Shown: piece by piece, positions 37,228 to 45,913 of the stretch
Layout: every line of letters starts with the position of its first letter
Numbering within the stretch: position 1 is the first letter of the stretch
NCBI GenBank assembly: GCA_963714325.1
Contig: CAVQOB010000010.1
Span: forward strand, 124,001-188,000
Direction: 5' to 3'
Length of the DNA stretch: 64,000 bases
From: CAVQOB01 sp963714325
GTDB taxonomy: Bacteria; Pseudomonadota; Alphaproteobacteria; Rhizobiales; Hyphomicrobiaceae
Program-made: the position numbers and the translations under genes
The notes under the pieces: generated by a model
What the model was told of the DNA's origin: nothing
What the model saw: the letters and a program-made list of their open reading frames with translations, nothing else
The model's database searches: none

Positions 37228-37755
37228 ATGCAGGATTGCAGCCCAAAGTTCGCGTTCAACGGCCAACGCTGGATCGTTGTGAGCACGCATCAGCATCGCG
37301 AACGCTTCGCCGTCGAAAACCTTGAGCGGCAGCAGTTCACCGCCTATTGCCCATGGATCAGTCGTCAAGTCCGCCACGCGCGCCGAACCTACGAGACGCG
37401 CAAACCCATGTTTGCCGGCTACGTGTTTGTTGCCGTCACTGACGATCATCAGAACTGGCGCAGCCTGCTATCGACTTATGGCGTTCGTTCCATCGTCCGA
37501 TGTGGTGACACCTGGAGCACCATCGACGGCACGTTCATCGATGCCCTGAAGGCCCGCGAACAGGACGGGGCCATTGTCCGTCCGCATCAGCCCTTCACCG
37601 TTGGACAGAATGTTCGCATCGCTCGCGGCGCACTGGACGGTTTGATCGGTACCATCATCGAGATGGACGAGAAGGATCGCCTCGTCGTCCTGCTCGACCT
37701 GCTGAACCGGCCGGTCAAGGTTCGGGTCGCAGCGGCGGCCGTCAACGCGTATTGA
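37228..37755 (+). CDS. NusG-like transcription antitermination factor (specialised paralogue)
   Basis: A 175-residue protein with an N-terminal NGN domain (RWIVVSTHQHRERFAVENLE, then KPMFAGYVFVAVTD) and a C-terminal KOW domain (FTVGQNVRIARGALDGLIGT, then VLLDLLNRPVKVRV). This arrangement and the length fit RfaH/UpxY-type factors that help polymerase read long polysaccharide operons. It sits at the start of the polysaccharide locus, but the next gene is convergent (stop at 37800), so any target must lie elsewhere. The general nusG would be beside rpl genes, which are absent here. Confidence 0.87.
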   Translation: MQDCSPKFAFNGQRWIVVSTHQHRERFAVENLERQQFTAYCPWISRQVRHARRTYETRKPMFAGYVFVAVTDDHQNWRSLLSTYGVRSIVRCGDTWSTIDGTFIDALKAREQDGAIVRPHQPFTVGQNVRIARGALDGLIGTIIEMDEKDRLVVLLDLLNRPVKVRVAAAAVNAY

Positions 37756-37799
37756 GCGCTACCAAGTCGCTGGCGAAGCGCTCCGCGATCCGTCGGCGA

Positions 37800-38981
37800 C
37801 TACTGCGCCGCGACGCCATCTTTAACACGTGGTGCCAAGCGCCCTAACGCATCCAGCGCATCAACACAACGATCCACATCACCGACGGAGACATGGGCGT
37901 AGTCAGCGGTCATTTTGCTCGCGCACAGGCGATGCACATCCGAACGTTCCGACCCGATGTAGAGCACCGGCTTGCCGGATTCGATGCAGCCATGCACCTT
38001 GGATGGCAGGACGTAGCCGACGAAAGCATCCGACAGCGTGATCAGATGCGCGTCGGGCGTCACCAGCAGTGATGCCAGCTGATCCAACGGTACCGGTTCA
38101 CCGCGAACCAGCGGCAGGCCCAGTTCACGCACCGCCGTCTCGACCCGGCCAGCCGTGGCGCCGACGGCATTGAGCCAAAGGACAACGCGACCACTGCGTT
38201 CGACGTGATGCCGCCGATAGGCCTCGACGAATGTCCGGTAGTCGTGCGCGACACCCCAATTACCAGAATACAGTAGCAAGACCTTGCCCGCGACTTCGGG
38301 CGGGCGCGGCAGCGGCACGGTTCCCGGTGGAATGGCGACCGGCGATGGATCGGGTTTGAGACGCATGCGTTGGCGCGGAAACCCGAGATCTTCCAGACGC
38401 TGGATCTGATCGTGACCGAGCACCTCGAACGTCGTGACACGGCGGCGCCAGAACAGGGTCAGGTGATACAGCGCCTGCATCCACAACGGGATGCGCTGGC
38501 GCTCGGCCATCGCGCATTCGGGATGAAAATCGGTAATCCGATAGGTCAACTCCTTACGCAGGAGCAGATTGGCCGGCGCGATCAGGTGCAGGAACAGCGG
38601 CGGGCTGCCGGTGAAGACGATCTCATCGGCTGCCCGCAATTGCGACCAGAGGCGGCGGATCAACAGGGCATTGGCTCGCAGCGTCCAGACCAGTCGCCGC
38701 GCGACACTCGACTTGTCGTAGCGATCAGCATGCAGGCGAATGATCTGCAGACGCTGACCATTGGCCATATCCTCGATTTCGGTGCCTTCCGGCCCCGACG
38801 TCAACCCGGCGAGCACGACATCGAAGCCGTCGGCCGCCAAGGCGCGGGCAAACAGCAAACTGTACTGCCCGACCGCGCCATAGTCCGGCGGCAGCCAATC
38901 GCAGATATAGACGATGCGGCGCGCCCGGCCACCGACACGCGACGAACGCACGGGATCGTCGAGCATGGGATTTTTGGTCAT
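37800..38981 (-). CDS. Glycosyltransferase family 4-like protein
   Basis: A 393-residue glycosyltransferase of GT-B fold. The N-terminal start RRIVYICDWLPPDYGAVGQY carries the glycine-rich acceptor loop of GT4. Later VLLYSGNWGVAHDY and the nucleotide-sugar region (LITLSDAFVGYVLPSKVHGC) are visible, although the usual E-x7-E motif is not obvious; the second E is in the ESGKPVLYIG context. The ATG at 38979-38981 gives MTKNPMLDD; the longer upstream frame runs into the previous gene. It is 80 bases after the epimerase gene, so they may be one transcript. Confidence 0.83.
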   Translation of the reverse strand: MTKNPMLDDPVRSSRVGGRARRIVYICDWLPPDYGAVGQYSLLFARALAADGFDVVLAGLTSGPEGTEIEDMANGQRLQIIRLHADRYDKSSVARRLVWTLRANALLIRRLWSQLRAADEIVFTGSPPLFLHLIAPANLLLRKELTYRITDFHPECAMAERQRIPLWMQALYHLTLFWRRRVTTFEVLGHDQIQRLEDLGFPRQRMRLKPDPSPVAIPPGTVPLPRPPEVAGKVLLLYSGNWGVAHDYRTFVEAYRRHHVERSGRVVLWLNAVGATAGRVETAVRELGLPLVRGEPVPLDQLASLLVTPDAHLITLSDAFVGYVLPSKVHGCIESGKPVLYIGSERSDVHRLCASKMTADYAHVSVGDVDRCVDALDALGRLAPRVKDGVAAQ

Positions 38982-39061
38982 GTTGGCCGCCGACCCGGCG
39001 GTCGTTGCAGGACAACGACGGCGATGTTCCGAACTGTCACGAAAAGATCCACGGCACGCCG

Positions 39062-40042
39062 TCAACGCGCATGGCGCTGCATGGCCGTCTTTACCTGCGC
39101 GGCGATCCACGGATACGTCTTGGCTAGGCCATCGCGGAGCGGCTGCTCCGGCCGCCACCCCAGCGTCTTGGCGATCAGTTCATTGTGCGAATTGCGGCCA
39201 CGCACGCCCTGCGGTCCGGGAATATGGCGGAGCTTCAGTTTCTTGCCGGCGATCCCCATGATCATGTGCGCCAGATCGTTGATCGAGATCATCTCCTCCG
39301 ATCCGATATTGACCGGCCCTTGAAACTCCGACCGCAGCAATCGGATCGTTCCTTCCAGACATTCATCGACGTAAAGGAACGAGCGGGTCTGGACGCCGTC
39401 GCCCCAGATCTCAATCTCGGTGCCATCGCGCGCTTCGGCGATTTTCCGGCACAGCGCGGCCGGCGCCTTCTCCTTGCCGCCGGTCCACGTTCCTTCCGGC
39501 CCGAAGATGTTGTGATAGCGCGCGACACGGCACTGCATGCCGTAGTTGCGGTTGTAGGCGAGATAGAGCCGCTCACTGAACAGCTTCTCCCAGCCGTACT
39601 CACTATCGGGATTGGCGGGGAAGGCTGAGGCCTCATGCGTCACCGGCGCCGCTGCATCCTTTTGATTGTGATCGGGATAGATGCAGGCGGACGATGAGTA
39701 GAAGACGCGCTTGACGTTGCGTCCGCGACAGGCTTCCAGCACGTTGAGATTGATGGTCGCGGAATTGTGCATGATCGCGGCATCGTGCTCGCCGGTGAAG
39801 ATGTACCCGGCCCCCCCCATGTCCGCCGCCAATTGATAGACTTCATTGAAATTGCGATCGACGGCGGCCCGGCAGTTGGCCGGTTCACGCAGATCCATCA
39901 GCACGAAGTCATCGGCCGCCGTCTCCGCGAAATCGGGCATCTTGAGGTCGACGCCACGCACCCAATAGCCTTCGCGCTTGAGCCGCTTGACCAATTGCGC
40001 CCCGATAAATCCACCGGCGCCAAAAACCAATGCCGTTTTCAT
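39062..40042 (-). CDS. GDP-mannose 3,5-epimerase-like SDR enzyme
   Basis: A 326-residue NAD-dependent epimerase of the extended SDR family. It has TALVFGAGGFIGAQLVKRLK for NAD binding. Close similarity to plant and bacterial GDP-mannose 3,5-epimerase is seen in ADMGGAGYIFTGEHDAAIMH, VKRVFYSSSACIYPDHNQ and YGWEKLFSERLYLAYN (the Y-x3-K catalytic pair), plus the substrate loop HNIFGPEGTWTGGKEKAP. It would make GDP-L-galactose or GDP-L-gulose from GDP-mannose. This enzyme is infrequent in bacteria. It heads a minus-strand pair with the GT4 gene; the GDP-mannose genes are not in the window. Confidence 0.85.
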   Translation of the reverse strand: MKTALVFGAGGFIGAQLVKRLKREGYWVRGVDLKMPDFAETAADDFVLMDLREPANCRAAVDRNFNEVYQLAADMGGAGYIFTGEHDAAIMHNSATINLNVLEACRGRNVKRVFYSSSACIYPDHNQKDAAAPVTHEASAFPANPDSEYGWEKLFSERLYLAYNRNYGMQCRVARYHNIFGPEGTWTGGKEKAPAALCRKIAEARDGTEIEIWGDGVQTRSFLYVDECLEGTIRLLRSEFQGPVNIGSEEMISINDLAHMIMGIAGKKLKLRHIPGPQGVRGRNSHNELIAKTLGWRPEQPLRDGLAKTYPWIAAQVKTAMQRHAR

Positions 40043-40843
40043 GACAACTCCCTCAAATCAACACCGCGAGCCAAACGCTCACTTCGCAACACTCAAAATG
40101 AACCTCAAACCAAGTCGCCCATCATCCTATCCAAGTCTCGCCCGTCCGGCGAGCCACTTCCCATTCCAACCCTGCTGCACCCGAGCCGACCTTGCCGAAC
40201 GCGCGCCCGGTCCAGATGCCCGGCCGGCACGCGGCCGGCTCAGACACCGACGCGGCCGCGGTCCGTTCATTGCCGTTGTTGCACAGCTTGGACGTGCACG
40301 CGCGTCGCCACCGGCATTTCGGACTATTTGGTATTGCCTTTGACCCGAATCATTCATTCTATTAAAACTCATTTGCTCAGTACCTTCAGAAGTCAATGCT
40401 GATATCCGACGATACGCGGCGCCTGGCGGCAGGGCTATCCTACTGAAAACCCTCACTTAACGTCAAACTGATGTTATCCAATGGCGATATGCGCAATCAT
40501 CGCGTTTCCAGACTGGGCGCCTTGCAACTGTGGCCGAGCCCCGTGTCGCACTCGCAACACTCATTTCAGCCATTTAACTCAACAGCAACTTTTCAACCGA
40601 CAACACACAGAATCGGACGCTAATGAAGCAAGTGCAGACCTCGCTCACTCGTGGTGGGCGCGGAACTTCATAGGTTGGCTCGGCATTGGGGAGCTGAAAT
40701 CTATGACGTTGACGGTCGAACGACCGGGTATCGACGGACTTTATTGTACTCGCATCTGAGCGCTGTTGAATCGATTGAAGTATGGGCGGACAGGTGGAAT
40801 GGACTGCGTAAGCCTCTAACGTCGCAGTCTCACCGGGGGAACT
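40043..40843. other. Intergenic region between divergent polysaccharide genes
   Basis: About 800 bases, lower in GC than its surroundings, between the epimerase (minus) and the Wza-like gene (plus). It should contain both promoters. Several frames overlap it but none has a ribosome-binding site or a known pattern. I see no tRNA or tandem repeat. Confidence 0.5.
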
Positions 40844-42067
40844 ATGAAGCCAACGCCTTTAACCATGCTCGGATTGCTGGCATCGACCTTGGCTGGCTGC
40901 ACAGCTTTGCCGGTCGATGGGCCACATCATATCCACATCGACAGACAGGCATCTGAAGCCATTCTCAAAAATCCACGCGACGTTGTGCTGAACTATGTCC
41001 TCGTCGACCTCAGTCGCAGCGTTTTGGATGAAGCCTTCACGGTTGGTCCGGAATCCTTCTTCAAAACGTTCGGTACAGGCCGGGGTACATCTCCGGAACT
41101 CCGTTTGGGTATCGGCGACATCGTTTCGGTCAGCATTTTCGAGTCATCGGGTGGTGGTCTGTTCTCGCTGGGTGAGCTTGGCGGCCGCCCTGGCGCGCCG
41201 GCGACCCTTCCTGCACAGGCCATCGATGGCCAAGGCTTTATCTCGGTACCGTATGCCGGCCGTGTGCGTGCGTCCGGACAAACCTTGCGCCAAGTGCAAA
41301 AGGATATCGAAACGCAGCTTTCCAAGCGCGCGATCGAACCGCAGGTCATCATTTCGTTGGTCGAACAGAACGCGACCGATGTCTCGATCTTTGGCGACGC
41401 TACGGGAAACTTTAAGGCCAAGATCAAGCCTGGCGGGGAGCGTGTCCTCGATGTGATCGCCAAGGCTGGCATCAAAAACCCAGGGTTTGAGGTTTTCATC
41501 ACGTTGCAGCGCGGCGCTAGCCGAGCCACTGTCTTTCTGCCGAACCTGATCAATAGGCCGGAAGAAAACATATTCGTGCGGCCTGGTGACGTGATTTACG
41601 CCTTCCGGCAGCAACAGACCTACATTGCTGTTGGCGCGCTTACCAACGTCTCCCAAACCCAAGGTCTCACCGGTAAGTTCGCATTCGACGCCGAGCGCCT
41701 ATCGCTGGCTGAGGGTATCGCGAAGGCGGGCGGATTGCTGGACGGACGCTCTGATCCGCGTCAGGTTTTCTTGTATCGCCTCGAATATCGGTCGACATTG
41801 GAAAAGTACGGGATGAACCTGGATCGCTTCTCCGATAAGGAAAAGTTGATACCGACTATTTACCGGGCAAACTATCGTGATCCGTCAGTGTTTTTCGCTG
41901 CAGATCGCTTCCCAATGCGACATCGCGATATCATCTACGTCGCCAATGCCGAATCCGTTGAGATCTCGAAATTTCTCGGCTTCGTCAGCACTGTGACCGG
42001 CACGGTTGCCGGGGTCTCGGGTGATATTGTGGCAACCCGCGATGCCTTCCGCGCTCTGCGCAACTGA
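40844..42067 (+). CDS. Wza-type polysaccharide export lipoprotein
   Basis: A 407-residue outer-membrane lipoprotein: signal peptide with lipobox LAGC (MLGLLASTLAGCTALPVDGP). The polysaccharide export domain is at about residues 80-170 (LRLGIGDIVSVSIFESSGGG, ISVPYAGRVRASGQTLRQVQ, IEPQVIISLVEQ). SLBB-type repeats follow (GERVLDVIAKAGIKNPG, IAVGALTNVSQTQGLTGKFA). It would form the outer channel for an exopolysaccharide. GGGGAA lies just before the ATG. A hairpin terminator follows and separates it from the convergent co-polymerase gene. Confidence 0.93.
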   Translation: MKPTPLTMLGLLASTLAGCTALPVDGPHHIHIDRQASEAILKNPRDVVLNYVLVDLSRSVLDEAFTVGPESFFKTFGTGRGTSPELRLGIGDIVSVSIFESSGGGLFSLGELGGRPGAPATLPAQAIDGQGFISVPYAGRVRASGQTLRQVQKDIETQLSKRAIEPQVIISLVEQNATDVSIFGDATGNFKAKIKPGGERVLDVIAKAGIKNPGFEVFITLQRGASRATVFLPNLINRPEENIFVRPGDVIYAFRQQQTYIAVGALTNVSQTQGLTGKFAFDAERLSLAEGIAKAGGLLDGRSDPRQVFLYRLEYRSTLEKYGMNLDRFSDKEKLIPTIYRANYRDPSVFFAADRFPMRHRDIIYVANAESVEISKFLGFVSTVTGTVAGVSGDIVATRDAFRALRN

Positions 42068-42095
42068 TCGGCCTGCTGACACCGAGGTCCATATC

Positions 42096-42133
42096 AAAAC
42101 AGCCAACTATCATCATCGATAGTTGGCTGTTTT
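42096..42133. terminator. Bidirectional hairpin terminator
   Basis: A perfect 16-bp stem AAAACAGCCAACTATC / GATAGTTGGCTGTTTT around a six-base loop. The plus strand ends in TTTTG TTTG and the minus strand in a T-rich arm too. It sits between the convergent export lipoprotein and co-polymerase genes and could end both transcripts. Confidence 0.9.
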
Positions 42134-42160
42134 GTTTGCTGTACCAATGCGAAGGATGCG

Positions 42161-44434
42161 TTACCCGTTCAACAGCTCGTAGCTCTTCATCTGGCGTGGT
42201 GGCGCTTTATTCAGGACGGCCCCCAGGTATTTGCCTGCGAGAACGTCTTCTTTCTCGAGTTTCTCACGGATGTCTGCGCGCGACGCCTGGCCCCATTCCA
42301 CAACCAGCAATGCGGCATCGAGGTGCGGCGCGATGGCATGCACGTCGGCGCCACGGTTCACCGCTGGAAGATCCACGAGGACATAAGTGAAGAGGGTGGC
42401 CGCCTTCTTCAACAACGCCTGCATCTCGGCCGAAGCCAGGAAGTGTGCCGTATGCGTTGCCGAGAAATCGCCAGCCACCGGCAGGATCTTGAGGCCTGAC
42501 CCTGGCTGCGTCACGAGATAGTCTTCCAGGGCACCGACGTTTTGCGCCGCTTCAAAAATTCCCGTAACGGCATCAGGAGCACACTGCTTCGACCACCCGG
42601 CCATCTTGAGATCAGCGTCGATCAGCAAGACCTTGGCGCCGGTCTGCGCCATGAACGACCCCAATCGCGAAGCAACCGTCGTTACCCCCTCGCCATCGAA
42701 CGCGGAAAGCACCCCGACGATCCGGGATGACTGTCCCGTTAGCATCCGGTCCAGATCGACTTTCATCAATTCGAGTTGCTCGACGAAGAGACCCGCCGGA
42801 ACGGCACGCGAGAACCGGCCCTCGACCCGCCCGCGCGCGCCGACAAAGGCACCCTGACCATCCAAAATGGCTTGCCCATCCGAGCGACGGAAATGTGCAG
42901 CCGGCAGACGTGGCAGGAACCATGTCGATGAAATGCCAAATTCCGTATGGATCTGCCGCCGCGTCCGGAATGTCCGATCCGCCAGTTCCCGCAGCAGCCC
43001 TATGCCACCGCCCGCTGCCAACCCCAGCAGCATCGTGAAGGCCAGGATTCGCGATGTCGCGGGACCGTCCTTGAAACTCGGCACCTGCGCCGCCGTCAGG
43101 ATACGCGCTGGCTTCGGCGTGAACGATTGGTTCTGCATGGCCGTCTGATGGCGCTGGAGCAACCCGTTGTACAACGTCATCAGCGACGCATTGCGCCGTT
43201 CAAGTTCGCGCAATTCAATCAGCACGGCGTTACTTGAGTTTTGACTAACAGTTTGTGCCTGGATCTCCTTGGCCAGTGACGCCTCGCGCGACTGTGCGAT
43301 CTGGATCTCCGTGCCGTAGGTTTCTGCGATCCGCTCCAATTCCTTGAACATGGTCTGTTCGTAGGACGCTTTCTCGCTCCGCAGCCGACCGACGGCTTCG
43401 TGCGTCGTGCCGAGCCGCTTAGTCAGTTCCCGCTCGCCATTCAGAAGTGCGATGTATTTCGTTCTGTACTGCGCGATAAGCGCGTCGTTGAACGACTCCG
43501 ATATCACAGCATCAGTCCACTTATTATTCGTAATCTCGCGCAATTTGGCATAACGCGCTTGTAGTTTTTCGCGCTCGGTGCTCGCCAGCACCAACTGCTT
43601 GTGCGTCTCGATCAGACGTTGGTCCTCGACAGTCATAGGCTGGGCGCCTTGACCGGTCGGCGGCGCTGCCAGCCGATTGGCAACTCTGAACCGCTGGATC
43701 GCCTCCTCGGACTCGAGCACGGACTTCTTCATTTCCGCCAACTGCTCTTGCAGCCAATCCGTTGCGCGCGCCGCCGCCTCGCGCTGCTGGACAACTTGAT
43801 CGTCGATGAAGGCATTGGCGAAGGCATTGGCGACCCGCGCTGCTTCCCCAGCCGTACTGGCCCGGAAGGAGATTTCCAGGAGTGCGGCTCTGGGCACCCG
43901 ACGGAAGCTGAGACCGGATTTCAAGTCGAAATACGTTCGCCGACGCGCGCTGACCGGATCGAGCACGGGTGGTGCCGCCGGCCGCGACTCTGGCGCCAAC
44001 ATGCCGAACTTGAGACTGAGTGGCTGCAGCAGCTGCGCCAGCCGTGCCGACATCGTCGGCTGAATGGCCGGTTCCTGCAATGGGTGCAAGCGATCCGTCA
44101 GCATCGCTAGCACGCTATCCGATTTGAGAATTTCGGCTTGCGCACCAAGATCGGCTTCGCTCGATTCCTCCGTAGAGAACGCGTAGGACTCTTGCAAGGC
44201 TCGGACCTTGCGATGCTCGACCAGTAGCGTCGCCGTCGCATTGTAGGATGGTACCGCCGATATGATCTGGTACGCTCCATACGCTAGGCCAGACAATCCA
44301 CCGAGTGCTATCAGCAGCGCATTTCTGCGCACGATCGCAAGTACGGCACGCACAGACAATATGCTAAACGCGCCCGCGGCTGGTGTTCGTTCAGAGGCAG
44401 GATCTTCGGATTTCTCGAATCGACGCATGACCAC
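42161..44434 (-). CDS. Wzc/ExoP-type polysaccharide co-polymerase with degenerate kinase domain
   Basis: A 757-residue protein with N-terminal Wzz domain: helix LIALGGLSGLAYGAYQII, periplasmic coiled coils (residues about 190-430) and the second helix ILAFTMLLGLAAGGGIGLLR after a Pro-rich PSFKDGPATS. The cytosolic BY-kinase-like domain (about 570-740) has FDGEGVTTVASRLG where the Walker A lysine (normally GEGKT/S) is valine. Walker A prime KVLLIDADLK is kept, Walker B reads YVLVDLPAV. Only one tyrosine is in the C-terminal tail, so autophosphorylation is unlikely. It would set chain length and couple to the Wza-like protein. GAGG is six bases before the GTG start. Confidence 0.9.
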   Translation of the reverse strand: MVMRRFEKSEDPASERTPAAGAFSILSVRAVLAIVRRNALLIALGGLSGLAYGAYQIISAVPSYNATATLLVEHRKVRALQESYAFSTEESSEADLGAQAEILKSDSVLAMLTDRLHPLQEPAIQPTMSARLAQLLQPLSLKFGMLAPESRPAAPPVLDPVSARRRTYFDLKSGLSFRRVPRAALLEISFRASTAGEAARVANAFANAFIDDQVVQQREAAARATDWLQEQLAEMKKSVLESEEAIQRFRVANRLAAPPTGQGAQPMTVEDQRLIETHKQLVLASTEREKLQARYAKLREITNNKWTDAVISESFNDALIAQYRTKYIALLNGERELTKRLGTTHEAVGRLRSEKASYEQTMFKELERIAETYGTEIQIAQSREASLAKEIQAQTVSQNSSNAVLIELRELERRNASLMTLYNGLLQRHQTAMQNQSFTPKPARILTAAQVPSFKDGPATSRILAFTMLLGLAAGGGIGLLRELADRTFRTRRQIHTEFGISSTWFLPRLPAAHFRRSDGQAILDGQGAFVGARGRVEGRFSRAVPAGLFVEQLELMKVDLDRMLTGQSSRIVGVLSAFDGEGVTTVASRLGSFMAQTGAKVLLIDADLKMAGWSKQCAPDAVTGIFEAAQNVGALEDYLVTQPGSGLKILPVAGDFSATHTAHFLASAEMQALLKKAATLFTYVLVDLPAVNRGADVHAIAPHLDAALLVVEWGQASRADIREKLEKEDVLAGKYLGAVLNKAPPRQMKSYELLNG

Positions 44435-44918
44435 AATGAACCTCGCTACGTCAGTATTGCACCGAAAAAAAACAATTTGGTGCGGTGGCTGGCTGAACCG
44501 ATCAATTGTTCAACCTAATGTGCCGACCGTCATTCTACACATTCCACACCATACAATACACTATGGTTCGTCCGTGCGCGAGTAGCTGCTCGATCGCTGC
44601 AATCACATTACGAAGATGGTAAATTCCGGCCGCGGCGCCGCCGCATCACTCAAAATCTGACTGGCGCAACAACCCATCGCCACCTGCCAACTGCCACCCG
44701 CGACCCCTCCGATCTGCCGACCCGCCAACCCTGCAATTCGAGTGCTGCCTCCAATCAACGAGAGTGGCTCAAAAAAAGTCCAGCCCGACCGACCAGCACA
44801 CACCGACGGCCCCTGCCTCCTGCAGACTGACTTTAATAAGCTGCAGCCCCGATCACGACCGAGGCCACCTTCTGCGCAGACGTCAAATAGCAACGCCTCC
44901 CTGAGGGCCCGGCGGTGA
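44435..44918. other. Intergenic region upstream of the co-polymerase gene
   Basis: About 480 bases, mostly C-rich on the plus strand and partly AT-rich near 44470-44560. It probably contains the promoter of the co-polymerase gene. I find no credible gene, RNA or terminator. Confidence 0.45.
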
Positions 44919-45723
44919 TCAAGCTGCCACCTGCATATTTGTCGCGAACGCTCGATCTTCCAAACGATCCCGGACGCAATCAAGCCTGGTCCGTCGTTCA
45001 ACGAATGGAGACATTGCACTGCGCAGCCTGGACGCCAACGCTCCGCGACCGCCGTGGAACGATACGATCGGCGCAAACGGCGCGATCGGACCGGCCATTG
45101 CCGACGCATCAGCGACCAACAGCGATTCACACGCGAGACCGGCAGCGATGATCACATCATGCTCGGCGAGTTCCAGATGGAAATACTCAAGCCTATCGGT
45201 ATCCACTCGCTCGACGGCGCGTATCGTCTTGCCGTTGATCAGATCCTGCACGGGAACCAACATGCCATCAATGTAGATGGTGTGCGCCCGCGTTACATAG
45301 AGATCGGTATTTGGAGTCTGCTCATCAATCGCATGACGTTCAATCAATACCGGCAGATCGTCCTTCGACCAGGCCTCAGCCGTCAGCACGTTCGCAAACC
45401 GAATGCCGCACGCGCACCACCGGCTTGGCGACGCCGGATTGCGTGATCACAAGTGCGCCGGTTCGAAGCGTGCTGATTTCAACTTCGCCCTGCGGTGTCA
45501 GTACCGCCGTTCCTTGCAAGAAACATTGCATATTGGGCTTGGGCTTCTTGCCCTTTTTCAAAGTTGTCCCGATCTCTGCCTGCGCCGCCGCATTGCCGCC
45601 ACGCGCCGTTAATGCGGCCACAACCACTGCGCCCGCCGCCACCAGATTACGACGCGTCAGAGCCAAACCCGAAACGGAGCGAGGAGCCTTGCCAGGCGCT
45701 GGATCATTCGAATGAATTTTCAT
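44919..45723 (-). pseudogene. Hint-domain protein with twin-arginine signal, frameshifted
   Basis: Two overlapping minus-strand frames make one Hint (hedgehog/intein) domain protein. The first starts at 45721-45723 (MKIHSND) and holds a twin-arginine signal (LTRRNLVAAGAVVVAALTAR) and the Hint start MQCFLQGTAVLTPQGEVEIS. It stops at 45376. The second continues, in another frame, with DDLPVLIERHAIDEQTPNTD, then YVTRAHTIYIDG, and ends at 44919. Removing one base near 45405 would join them as ...RVRIRFANVLTAEAW. Either a true frameshift or a read error. Hint domains of this type are usually found with secreted proteins; the function is unknown. Confidence 0.75.
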
Positions 45724-45913
45724 TTTTTTCCCTGTCCAATTGGTGCCAAAATAGACGTCCAACGGATAAAACCGTCGAAGCCAGCCATCATAAGGCTCGG
45801 CTCTTGCTTAATGCTAGGACCCGCCGCTCACGCAGTCAAGATTGGTCGTTGAGAGAAACAATTTCTCCAAGTCGCAGCGCCAACCCCGACCGCGACATTG
45901 CGATCGAGCACGA

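Noticed and set aside
40481..40759. Small plus-strand frame upstream of the Wza-like gene
   Set aside because: No ribosome-binding site and no family pattern; probably leader or promoter sequence.
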